Source: Paenibacillus oceani (GTDB taxonomy: Bacteria; Bacillota; Bacilli; Paenibacillales; NBRC-103111). Taken from it: a stretch of DNA of 64,000 nucleotides. The stretch's first letter is position 1. Each line of letters begins with the position of its first letter. The notes under the pieces are model-generated. The model was given only the letters and a program-made list of their open reading frames with translations. It made no database searches and was not told the DNA's origin. The stretch spans positions 16,532 through 80,531 of the forward strand of contig NZ_JACXJA010000048.1 of NCBI RefSeq assembly GCF_014705615.1, in the 5' to 3' direction. A program made the position numbers and the translations under genes. Of this stretch, positions 44,798 to 52,707 are shown piece after piece.

Positions 44798-45204
44798 ACG
44801 AATCCCTCCGCAGCAATGTCATTTCCTTAATGTAGCAATCCGGTCACCGTTCGTCAATCGCTTGTCCCCGTTCCCATAACAATTCGCGCACCCGAAATGA
44901 TTCAGGGATAACATTAATTCTAAATAGAAGCTCTTAGAATATTGCGTAATCTGAGTTACAATATACACAGTATCAAGTCACAATGGTTTTTTCCGGCCAG
45001 AGGGTCAACTGAGGCTTCCGGAAAATGTATTGTACGGAGCGGTGTAACTGTCTGCTTTTATCTTTTTTAGAATGGCCGCTCTTCGGTTTTGGGATTCAGC
45101 CGGTTTTGGTTGCATAATTTCTGTATAAATATTGTATAACTTTTTATCGAAATAGTGTACAATTATGAAGATCAAGTAACTCTGTTCTTGAAGGGGCCAT
45201 CCGT
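44798..45204. other. AT-rich divergent promoter region upstream of HemAT
   Basis: About 400 bases, AT-rich. A candidate promoter TTAGAA-17-TACAAT lies near 44934-44962, with the caveat of a poor -35. A second AT-rich cluster near 45110-45165 (TTGTATAAC, TACAATTATG) is closer to the gene. A 91-codon frame on the minus strand (45005-45280) has no ribosome binding site and overlaps the HemAT start. Confidence 0.4.
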
Positions 45205-46557
45205 ATGAAAAAGTGTCCGTATCATGCCTTGACTTCACTCTTGAAGCCGTCTGTAAAAAAAGAGTATTCGCAGCATTCATCCCGCATAACTCTCCCGTCT
45301 ACATCGCCGGCAAACGATACCGTCAAGCTGGAAGTATTCGCAGACTCCCAAATAACGGCCCAGCTTCGGATGATTGCGCTGACCGAGGAAGATTTGCGGC
45401 TTCTGCAAAGCATTCAGCCTTTTATTATGGAACATATCGACGAGATCGTGGACGATTTCTACAAAACCGTCATAGCCGTTAACGGGCTTAAAGACATTAT
45501 CGAGCGCCACAGCACAGTCGAACGGCTAAGGGAAACGCTTCGCCAGCATCTGATCGAGATGTTCGACGGCAGGCTGGATGCCGAATTCGTACAAAAGCGG
45601 CTGAAGATCGCCGAGGTTCATCAGCGGATCGGACTTACGCCCAAATGGTATATGGGCGCTTTTCAAAACTTGCAGAATACGCTTCTCACTGTCCTTTTAC
45701 CTTATCTTCGTAACGGAGAAGACAGCTTAACCGTCGGAAAGTCGATTACCAAGCTGCTTAACTTCGAGCAGCAGCTGGTATTGGAGGCTTACGAGAAAAA
45801 AAATGTAGAGCTTCGGGAGCTCCAGTACGAGCGGATCAAGAAGGAATTGAAGCATTCGATCAGCACAATTAGCGAAGAACTGGCCTCTATTACGGAGCAA
45901 ACGTACGCTTCGACCCACAAGCTGATTGCAGCCAGCAGTCAAGTGAACGAATCGGTCACGCACAGCACGGACCGGGCCAACGAATCCAGGAGTCTGGCGG
46001 AAGACGGCGCGAAGAAGGTTTCGGAGCTGCAGGCGCGCATCGAGCTGATCCGCCAAAGCTCGCTGCAGGTGGAACGGGCAGTGATGCAGCTTAAGGAATC
46101 GTCGCGGCAGATCGGCAGCATCGTGACGATCGTAAAAGATATAGCGAGTCAAACGAATCTGTTGTCGCTGAATGCGGCGATCGAAGCGGCGCGGGCCGGA
46201 GAATTCGGAGCGGGCTTTTCCGTCGTCGCCCAGGAGGTCAAAAAGCTGTCCGACCATACCCAGCAAGAGGTGCGTCAAATCAGCAAGCTGATCGAACAGT
46301 CGAACGAATATACGAAGCAGGTGATCGACTCGATTCAGGACGTGCAGCAGCAGGTCGAGGCCGGGAGGCACGAGTCGTATACTACGAAGGAAACGTTCGC
46401 TCAAATCGAGCAGTCGCTCGAGAACGGGCTGTCTGAAATCAGCAAATCGAAGCAGGAAATGAAGCAGCTCGCCCACGCCATCGAACAGATGGAGGAAGCG
46501 ACGCACCGGGCCGCCGTATCCGCCGAACGGCTGGATGCGACGACGCGGAATTATTAG
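45205..46557 (+). CDS. hemAT: HemAT-type globin-coupled aerotaxis receptor
   Basis: A soluble 450-aa oxygen sensor that signals to the CheA kinase. The N-terminal globin domain (about residues 50-200) contains the proximal His in [20 protein letters not shown] near 139. The rest is a methyl-accepting coiled coil with the conserved hairpin tip [42 protein letters not shown]. No membrane segment is present, as in Bacillus HemAT. The protein has a roughly 45-residue N-terminal extension starting [11 protein letters not shown], somewhat longer than in Bacillus (432 aa). GAAGGGG precedes the ATG. No other chemotaxis genes are adjacent. Confidence 0.92.
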   Translation: MKKCPYHALTSLLKPSVKKEYSQHSSRITLPSTSPANDTVKLEVFADSQITAQLRMIALTEEDLRLLQSIQPFIMEHIDEIVDDFYKTVIAVNGLKDIIERHSTVERLRETLRQHLIEMFDGRLDAEFVQKRLKIAEVHQRIGLTPKWYMGAFQNLQNTLLTVLLPYLRNGEDSLTVGKSITKLLNFEQQLVLEAYEKKNVELRELQYERIKKELKHSISTISEELASITEQTYASTHKLIAASSQVNESVTHSTDRANESRSLAEDGAKKVSELQARIELIRQSSLQVERAVMQLKESSRQIGSIVTIVKDIASQTNLLSLNAAIEAARAGEFGAGFSVVAQEVKKLSDHTQQEVRQISKLIEQSNEYTKQVIDSIQDVQQQVEAGRHESYTTKETFAQIEQSLENGLSEISKSKQEMKQLAHAIEQMEEATHRAAVSAERLDATTRNY

Positions 46558-46712
46558 TGAGGCCAATGCGCAGCCGAGGAACCCGTTGACATGGCAGACA
46601 GGTATTTCCCCCGTCATTTTCAGGACTGTCCAATTGATAAAGTCTAGAAGGACCGTAACCGGGCAGCACTTACCGGGCGAGTCGCCTAGCGCTTAGATGC
46701 CGTTACATTAGG

Positions 46713-46752
46713 AAAAGCCATCCCGGGGGGCAGAATCCCCTGGAATGGCTTT
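46713..46752 (-). terminator. Terminator after fabI
   Basis: AAGCCATCCCGGGGG and CCCCTGGAATGGCTT (to 46752) form a stem around an AGAAT-containing loop. TTTTCC follows on the minus strand, 14 bp past the fabI stop. Confidence 0.8.
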
Positions 46753-46765
46753 GTTGGTAATTCGT

Positions 46766-47536
46766 TTAAACTCCGATAATATGATAGCCGTTGTCGACGT
46801 GGATCACTTCGCCGGTGATGCCTCGGGACAGGTCGCTCATGAGGAACATCGCGGTGTCTCCGACTTCCGCCGTCTCGGTCGTGCGACGCAGCGGAGCTTT
46901 CTCCTCGACTTGACGCAGGATCGAATTGAAGTCCTTGATGCCTTTGGCCGCAAGCGTTCGGATCGGTCCGGCCGAAATGCCATTGACGCGGACGTTGAAT
47001 TGGCCGAGGTCGTTCGCGAGATAACGGATGCTTGCTTCCAGCGCCGCCTTGGCGACACCCATGACGTTGTAGTTTTTCATCGCGCGTTCGGCTCCGAGAT
47101 ACGTCATCGTCATGATGCTTCCGCCTTCGGTCATCAGCGGATAGATCCGCTTGGCAACCGCCGTCAGCGAGTAGGCGCTGATATCGTGCGCAAGCGCGAA
47201 TCCGTCACGGGACGTGTCGACGAACAGTCCTTCCAGTTCCTCGGTCCGTGCGAAGGCGATGCTGTGCACATACCCGTGAAGAACGCCGAAATGCTCTTTC
47301 AGCTTCTCGGTAAGCGTATCGATTTCCGAATCGACGGTTACGTTGCACGGCAGCACGATCGAATTCGGGATGGTGGCGGCCAGCTTGCTGACCCGCTCCT
47401 CTACCCGCTCGCTCTCATACGTAAATGCAAGACGCGCTCCTTGAGCGGAAAGCGATTGGGCGATCGCCCAGGCGATGCTGCGATCGTTCGCGACACCCAT
47501 GACCAATATATTTTTACCTGCCAGCAATTGACTCAT
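46766..47536 (-). CDS. fabI: Enoyl-ACP reductase (NADH/NADPH), FabI type
   Basis: A 256-aa short-chain dehydrogenase family enzyme for the last reduction step of fatty acid elongation. It has the atypical dinucleotide motif ILVMGVANDRSIAWAIAQSL, VHSIAFA, the Tyr-x6-Lys pair in NYNVMGVAKAALEASIRYLA, and VNGISAGPIRTLAAKGI. It ends with ITGEVIHVDNGYHIIGV. GAGGGGAAACGAAACG precedes the ATG at 47536; the longer frame to 47566 is not needed. This is the target of triclosan in related bacteria. Confidence 0.95.
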   Translation of the reverse strand: MSQLLAGKNILVMGVANDRSIAWAIAQSLSAQGARLAFTYESERVEERVSKLAATIPNSIVLPCNVTVDSEIDTLTEKLKEHFGVLHGYVHSIAFARTEELEGLFVDTSRDGFALAHDISAYSLTAVAKRIYPLMTEGGSIMTMTYLGAERAMKNYNVMGVAKAALEASIRYLANDLGQFNVRVNGISAGPIRTLAAKGIKDFNSILRQVEEKAPLRRTTETAEVGDTAMFLMSDLSRGITGEVIHVDNGYHIIGV

Positions 47537-47620
47537 CGTTTCGTTTCCCCTCTCGACAATGAACAAATGGTCACAGCTCGGTTAATTCCTCTTTCAACGT
47601 ACCTTATTTTCCCATCCGGA

Positions 47621-48616
47621 TCAAGCCCTGATCTCGAAACAAGCCTGATCTGCTATCCGAATCCCGCTTCTGTTCCGTATATCCTCCATCAGCCGGAGCA
47701 GAGCCGCATCCTTCATCTTGGCCTCCAGCATCACATCAAGCCGTTCCGTACCCGCTTCGGCCGCCATTCGCAGAAAGGCCAGCAGCTTGTCCGCTTCTAC
47801 ATAATCGGCATGACCCCGGACATCCTTCAGGCTTTTGGGGCTGGACATGTGGATCTTGGGAGGCAGCGCCCGGGTCGCCCAAGTATTCGTGATCCGCGGC
47901 CACAGCTGCCCGGCAGTATGTTCCCCGGGATTCACGTCGTGATGGTGGATATCGAGCACCATCGGCGTCCCTACCGCTTCGCAGATGTCCAGCGTTTCCT
48001 CCGCCGTGAACGTCTTGTCGTCATTCTCCAGCGTGATGCGGCGCCTGATCGGCCCGTCCACCTCCAGAAACTGCTTGACGAACCGGTCGCGGGCTTGCAC
48101 CCGGTCCCCGTATGTACCTCCGACATGGATGTTGCACATCGCCCGCTCGTCCAGTCCCATGGCATCCAGCATCCGGACATGCCGCCGCAGATCGTCAACC
48201 GAATTGCGCAGCACCTCCGGCCTAGGCGTACTTAATACCGTAAAATGATCGGGATGAAAGCTGACTCGCATATCATGCTCCCGGACATAATCTCCGATCG
48301 CCCGGAAATCGTCCTCCAGCGCCGGAAACGGGTCCCAGCCTTGGAGCAGCTCGTGACCGATCAGGGGGATCAGCTTGGACGAAAAGCGGTACATCCGAAT
48401 ATCAAAAGCGCGGTTATGTCTGAGCAGCCTGAGCGTGTTATGCAAATTCTCGGCCGCAATCCGTTCCAGCTTGCGAATCGCCGCTTCACGATCCGGAAGC
48501 TTCCTGAAAAAAGTGGCAGTCATCGTTTTGGACGGCGAAGCGTTCTGGACAATAGTCGACATCGCTACATATCCGAGTCTGACGATCAAGCGGCAATCCT
48601 CCCATCGGAACCTCAT
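47621..48616 (-). CDS. uvsE: UV DNA damage endonuclease
   Basis: A 331-aa TIM-barrel metal enzyme that nicks DNA next to UV photoproducts, an alternative to UvrABC excision. Family segments: RLGYVAMSTIVQNASPSKTMT, NLHNTLRLLRHNRAFDIRMYRFSSKLIPLIGHEL, RVSFHPDHFTVLSTPRPEVL, CNIHVGGTYGD, RITLENDD and MVLDIHHHDVNPGEH. The reading frame continues to 48787, but that portion overlaps the upstream esterase gene and lacks homology. AGAGGT about 12 bases before the ATG at 48616 fits the family N-terminus. Confidence 0.92.
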   Translation of the reverse strand: MRFRWEDCRLIVRLGYVAMSTIVQNASPSKTMTATFFRKLPDREAAIRKLERIAAENLHNTLRLLRHNRAFDIRMYRFSSKLIPLIGHELLQGWDPFPALEDDFRAIGDYVREHDMRVSFHPDHFTVLSTPRPEVLRNSVDDLRRHVRMLDAMGLDERAMCNIHVGGTYGDRVQARDRFVKQFLEVDGPIRRRITLENDDKTFTAEETLDICEAVGTPMVLDIHHHDVNPGEHTAGQLWPRITNTWATRALPPKIHMSSPKSLKDVRGHADYVEADKLLAFLRMAAEAGTERLDVMLEAKMKDAALLRLMEDIRNRSGIRIADQACFEIRA

Positions 48617-48717
48617 ATAGAAATGGAAACCTCTATAGTAGGATGCCCTTACGGAGGAAAACCATAATCCGCCCCCGAGCAAGCCGGCCCGACATCGGCG
48701 AACTTCTTCTTCGTAAA

Positions 48718-49533
48718 CTACGCCTCCGAAGCCGCTTCGGGAGCAAATCCCTGCTTCCGCAGCCAGTTGGCGCATTCCAGCGTCCATGCGTACGCTTCCG
48801 GGTGCGTCTCCGCCAGACCGAGGCCGTGACGGCCGCTTTCGTAGACGTGAAGATCGAACGGGATCTTGTGCCGGCTTAAAGACGCAGCAAACATCAGACT
48901 GTTCTCCACCGGGACGGCCCCATCATTCGCCGTATGCCACAAAAACGTAGGCGGCGTCTCGCTGTTGACCGCGAGCTCACCCGACATCAGCTCGCGAAGC
49001 TCTTGAGACGGCTCCGGTCCAAGAAGATTGTTCATCGATCCCTGATGATAGGATTGAACAAACGAGATTACGGGATAACAGAGCACAAGCGCATCCGGTC
49101 TGGAACCGACCCGTTCGATCGGGTCCGCCGCCCCGGGATCGCCCGGCTCGTGATGGACGCCTGCCATCGCGGCGGCATGTCCGCCAGCCGAGAAGCCCAA
49201 AATCCCGATCTTGTCCGGATCGATGCCGTACTCCTCCGCGTGGCTCCGCACCCAGCGGATCGCTCTGCGGCAATCTCCGAGCTGCACGGGATGGCGGTAA
49301 GGAGCCACCCGGTAATGCAGCACGAACGCGGCGATGCCGAGCGAATTCAGCCATCTGGCGATCGGCTCTCCCTCATGATCCGCTCTGCGGGCATACCCTC
49401 CGCCCGGGCATACGATTACACATCCTACAGGTTTGTTGCTGCCGCTAACCGGAAACGCAATCAGGCGAGGGTAATCCTCCTCGGTCTCTCCCGCCCGATA
49501 TGGCGCGCCCTCCGGCCATAGTTCGATCGTCAT
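48718..49533 (-). CDS. Alpha/beta hydrolase (acetyl-xylan esterase/lipase-like)
   Basis: A 271-aa esterase without a signal peptide. GCVIVCPGGGYARRADHEGEPIARWL is the oxyanion-hole loop typical of the BD-FAE/Axe group; the nucleophile Ser is in ILGFSAGGHAAAM. The acid is probably in LWHTANDGAVPVENSL, and the catalytic His in YESGRHGLGLAETHPEAYAWT. Members remove acetyl groups from xylo-oligosaccharides, fitting a plant-carbohydrate lifestyle, but no sugar genes are adjacent. GGGAGAGG precedes the ATG. Confidence 0.88.
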   Translation of the reverse strand: MTIELWPEGAPYRAGETEEDYPRLIAFPVSGSNKPVGCVIVCPGGGYARRADHEGEPIARWLNSLGIAAFVLHYRVAPYRHPVQLGDCRRAIRWVRSHAEEYGIDPDKIGILGFSAGGHAAAMAGVHHEPGDPGAADPIERVGSRPDALVLCYPVISFVQSYHQGSMNNLLGPEPSQELRELMSGELAVNSETPPTFLWHTANDGAVPVENSLMFAASLSRHKIPFDLHVYESGRHGLGLAETHPEAYAWTLECANWLRKQGFAPEAASEA

Positions 49534-49640
49534 TGTAAAGTCCGCCTCTCCCTAAGGTTGGTTCTTCACACTCGGATGACTGATTATGCGGGCAATCTGT
49601 TTGCATGGTCAACTGACGTTTGGTTCCCGGCCGCTTCCTT

Positions 49641-49958
49641 CTACTGCCTGTCGCCAAAAAACATTTCGTGGGCAAGCGACGTCTGAATGCGGGACTCTTC
49701 CTCGGTCAGCTTGCGCACGAGCTCCATTTCCACTTCGGTTACTTCTTCGCCCTGAAAATTGATTTCCGCAATCGAAACGACGATCTTCACGATCGCCACC
49801 GCTACGTTGTTAGGCGTGTAAGCAATAACCTTCTGCCCGGTCGGGTAGACGCGGAACCCTTTCTTAACCATCTTCCCTCTGCCGTACTCCAGCAGTTCGT
49901 ACAGCTCCTGGTCCGACTTGAACTTGCAGACGGAGTTGAATTCCGATTGAAAGCCCAT
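49641..49958 (-). CDS. Conserved small protein, family not recognised
   Basis: A 105-aa soluble protein with an orderly alternation of predicted helices and strands. It opens with MGFQSEFNSVCKFKSDQELYEL, has a central strand region KVIAYTPNNVAVAIVKIVVSIAEINF, and ends with a charged helix (VEMELVRKLTEEESRI). It looks like a typical housekeeping DUF of Bacillales, but I cannot name it. GGAAGATGATGCA precedes the ATG. A repeat element begins 20 bp upstream of the start codon. Confidence 0.75.
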   Translation of the reverse strand: MGFQSEFNSVCKFKSDQELYELLEYGRGKMVKKGFRVYPTGQKVIAYTPNNVAVAIVKIVVSIAEINFQGEEVTEVEMELVRKLTEEESRIQTSLAHEMFFGDRQ

Positions 49959-49977
49959 TGCATCATCTTCCTTTCTC

Positions 49978-50162
49978 TATTAGAGGTTGTTCAAAAAGTC
50001 CACTTTTGATCACGAAGCACATCAGGAAGCCTACTTGACATCGAATATGGAATTTAGCCGGAACTTCCGGTGCTCACAAAAGCTGCCACTACGCTCCTCA
50101 TTTCCTAGCTTCATCCCATCTTCTCGGTGCTGAAAACTGGACTTTTTGAATTCGCACTATTA
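49978..50162. repeat. MITE-like repeat element, copy 2 (about 185 bp)
   Basis: This is the inverted counterpart of the element at 43718-43909. It begins TATTAGAGGTTGTTCAAAAAG and ends GGACTTTTTGAATTCGCACT. Both copies share internal segments such as TTGATCACGAAGCA and TTCCTAGCTTCATCC. Its right end coincides with the stop codon of the ddl gene, so the TAA of ddl is supplied by the element boundary. Confidence 0.85.
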
Positions 50163-51314
50163 GTCCAGATCGAATGAATAACGGATGCTTTGTCTGGAAG
50201 CATGCCGCTCCAGCGCCAATCGGATCAGTTCGTTCAGCAACTCGCCATAAGGCTTGCCGGTTTCCTTCCATAATAACGGATACATGCTGAACGGAGTAAA
50301 GCCAGGCATCGTATTAATCTCATTAATAAAAACAGTCCCGTCCGATTTGCGCAGGAAAAAGTCGACACGCGCCAGCCCGCTGCCATCGATCGCCTGGAAC
50401 GCGCGCACGGCCATCTCGCGAATATCCTTTGCGACCTCCTCGGAAAGCTCCGCAGGTATAATCATGGCCGACTTGCCGTCAATATATTTGGCCCGGTAGT
50501 CGTAAAATTCATTGGACGATACGATTTCTCCGGGAACGGAAGCTTCCGGCTGCTCGTTGCCCAGTACCCCGACCTCAATCTCTCTGGCTTCCACGAACTC
50601 CTCGACAATGACTTTGCGGTCGTATTCGAAAGCTTCGGTTACCGCCGCAATCAGCTCTTCGCGGTTGCGCGCCTTGGAGACACCTACGCTGGAGCCGAGA
50701 TTGGCGGGCTTGACGAAGCACGGATACCCTACGGATACTTCGATTTCCATCAGGAAAAACGGCTGATCCTTATCCCACTGCGTCCTCGTGAAATGACGGA
50801 ATACGCACTGCGGCAGACCTTCCTGGGCGAACAGCTTCTTCATCATGACTTTGTCCATTCCCACTGCCGAGGCCAGTACGCCAGCCCCTACATACGGAAT
50901 GCCAGCCATTTCCAGAAATCCCTGAACCGTCCCGTCCTCGCCGAACGTACCGTGAAGCAGCGGAAGCACTACATCCAGCTTACGTTCGGAGGCCATCCCG
51001 GATGCGCCGGCTACCGGCTGCAAATTGCTGAAGAAAGGCTGCAGCGCTGTCGAGCTTCCGGAGGAAGTAGCCGAATCCGCCGCCGCGATCCGCACTTCAC
51101 CGTCCGTCTCAAACCGCAGCCGCTGCAATTGGTCCACAGGCCCGGTCAAGGCAGGCCCCGACCTCCACTCTCCGTGCTTCGTAATATAGAAAGGATGAAC
51201 TTCGTATTGCGTATGATCGAAAGCGCGGATAACGGCCATCGCGGTTTGCAGGGACACGTCGTGTTCGCCCGATCTGCCGCCATATACCAATCCGACCCGA
51301 ATTTTTCTATTCAT
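50160..51314 (-). CDS. ddl: D-alanine--D-alanine ligase
   Basis: A 384-aa ATP-grasp enzyme that makes the D-Ala-D-Ala dipeptide for peptidoglycan. It has VGLVYGGRSGEHDVSLQTA at the N-terminus with the conserved Glu and Ser, LPLLHGTFGEDGTVQGFLEMAGIPYVGAGVLASAVGMDK, CFVKPANLGSSVGVSKARNREEL, and FINEINTMPGFTPFSMYPLLW at the end. The frame continues to 51500, but GGAGGTAGCC sets the ATG at 51314. The C-terminus ends exactly at a repeat element, so the original last residues may have been altered. The D-Ala/D-Lac specificity loop cannot be decided by eye. Confidence 0.94.
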   Translation of the reverse strand: MNRKIRVGLVYGGRSGEHDVSLQTAMAVIRAFDHTQYEVHPFYITKHGEWRSGPALTGPVDQLQRLRFETDGEVRIAAADSATSSGSSTALQPFFSNLQPVAGASGMASERKLDVVLPLLHGTFGEDGTVQGFLEMAGIPYVGAGVLASAVGMDKVMMKKLFAQEGLPQCVFRHFTRTQWDKDQPFFLMEIEVSVGYPCFVKPANLGSSVGVSKARNREELIAAVTEAFEYDRKVIVEEFVEAREIEVGVLGNEQPEASVPGEIVSSNEFYDYRAKYIDGKSAMIIPAELSEEVAKDIREMAVRAFQAIDGSGLARVDFFLRKSDGTVFINEINTMPGFTPFSMYPLLWKETGKPYGELLNELIRLALERHASRQSIRYSFDLD

Positions 51315-51369
51315 GGCTACCTCCGTCTTGTTGAATAATGAAGTCGTGTTTTGTTGCATGCTAACGGTA

Positions 51370-52392
51370 TTAAAAATAGTCCGCAATATGAAAAAAGCTG
51401 TAACGGGTATTTGGTGTCCATGCATAGGAATCCCGGTAGTCCCAGTAACGCATGCGGCTGTCGATCGTATGCGCGTTAACGAGCGGCATCCCTGCCGCAT
51501 CGAAGCCGGTTACGATCGTATTATGTTGAAACCGGCCGTCGCCGTCCCAGTCGTAGCAGATCACGTCGCCGATCGTAAGCTGCCTCGGCGAGTGAACGAT
51601 TTCCGAACGCAATCCGGACTTGCTGGAAGCCAAAAACGATTTCAGACTATGGGCTACCGCCCAGCTGTAACTCCACAGCTCGCGGCCGCCGTCCATGCCT
51701 TGATACCACCATCCCGATTCCCTTTTTCCAGTATAGTTCATGGGGGCTCCCCCTGCAACGAGGCATTGCGAGACATAGTTGGTGCAATCCACCTCGAAAC
51801 TCGTGTAGGCGGGATTGGCTTTATTCCACCATGTTTCGGCATAACGCTGCGCCTTGGCGCGGTCATAAGGGATGTTCCGGACGGACGGCTGGGCGGCGAA
51901 CGAAGACAATACGCCGTAATTCAAATAAGGAACGGAGCGAAGTCCGGCCTGCTTCTCTCTCTCCGGTTCGGCTTCGGCAAAAGGAAGCTCCGACTGCGGC
52001 GGTCTGCGCCGCTCCGATTCGTCCGGCTGCACGTTCGTAATGATCCATTGCTTGCCTTGCTTCACAACCTGAATCCGCTCCCGGTTCATCCGTTCTTCGC
52101 GGTGCGACTGACCGGCCTGCCCGTATTCCGTGCAAAGACGCAGCTCCAGATCCACGACCGCCTGGCGTTCGGTATCGTCGATCGCGCGCATCCTCATGCC
52201 CGCTTCGCTGCGCAGCGCGACGACCCCCCTGGCGTCCCGGCTCGCCTGCACGCGGTGAATTCGCTGCTCCAGCCGGCGGACGAATCTGTCGTCGCTGACG
52301 ATCGGTACAAGCTGTCCCGCATCGCCGTCGACCTCAAGCCGATTGCGGCGGTGCGCATATTCGTAGATGGCGGATTTCCAATTAGCGAACAT
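51370..52392 (-). CDS. Amidase-domain protein (putative cell wall amidase/peptidase)
   Basis: A 340-aa protein. The C-terminal 160 residues form the putative amidase domain of Firmicutes: YDRAKAQRYAETWWNKANPAYTSFEVDCTNYVSQCLVAGGAPMNYTG, with the catalytic-type Cys in DCTNYVSQC, SYSWAVAHSLKSFL, DVICYDWDGDGRFQHNTIV with the His, and VNAHTIDSRMRYW. The N-terminal 170 residues look like a helical and beta domain that may bind cell wall. No signal peptide is visible, so location is uncertain. GGAGGAATCGCC precedes the ATG. It is 55 bp from ddl on the same strand, and both may concern the cell wall. Confidence 0.87.
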   Translation of the reverse strand: MFANWKSAIYEYAHRRNRLEVDGDAGQLVPIVSDDRFVRRLEQRIHRVQASRDARGVVALRSEAGMRMRAIDDTERQAVVDLELRLCTEYGQAGQSHREERMNRERIQVVKQGKQWIITNVQPDESERRRPPQSELPFAEAEPEREKQAGLRSVPYLNYGVLSSFAAQPSVRNIPYDRAKAQRYAETWWNKANPAYTSFEVDCTNYVSQCLVAGGAPMNYTGKRESGWWYQGMDGGRELWSYSWAVAHSLKSFLASSKSGLRSEIVHSPRQLTIGDVICYDWDGDGRFQHNTIVTGFDAAGMPLVNAHTIDSRMRYWDYRDSYAWTPNTRYSFFHIADYF

Positions 52393-52586
52393 GGCGATTC
52401 CTCCTAATAGTCGGAACTACATGCAGGCGATCATCGTCCCTCGTTTCCTTGGGCAAAGCGCTATTTTCATATGTATGTTCACATCGGGCAAAACATGTGC
52501 CGGACGCCGGGGACGGACAACCGTCAAAAGGGTTTAAAAGCCCATAATGACAACGATTCTCAGTTCGAAACAGGACAAAAAAGAGC
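52393..52586. other. Divergent intergenic region before aconitase
   Basis: About 190 bases between the amidase-domain gene and the aconitase promoter. I see no gene, no strong hairpin and no repeat here. Confidence 0.4.
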
Positions 52587-52615
52587 TTTACGCTTGCCGC
52601 AAGAGACGGTATACT
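52587..52615 (+). promoter_or_regulatory. Predicted SigA promoter of acnA
   Basis: TTTACG (52587-52592), a 17-base spacer and TATACT (52610-52615). Transcription would start near 52622, giving a leader of about 85 nt with two small hairpins (GTTTCATAAGGTGAAAC and AGCCGAATATCCGGCT) before the ribosome binding site. Confidence 0.7.
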
Positions 52616-52707
52616 AAAGGTATAGCAATTTTGAAATCAGGTTTCATAAGGTGAAACTGATAAGCCGAATATCCGGCTACTTACAAGTACAAAGGAGGCT
52701 ATCATCC

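Noticed and set aside
45005..45280. 91-codon minus-strand frame at the HemAT start
   Set aside because: No ribosome binding site, overlaps the hemAT start, and the sequence is not protein-like.
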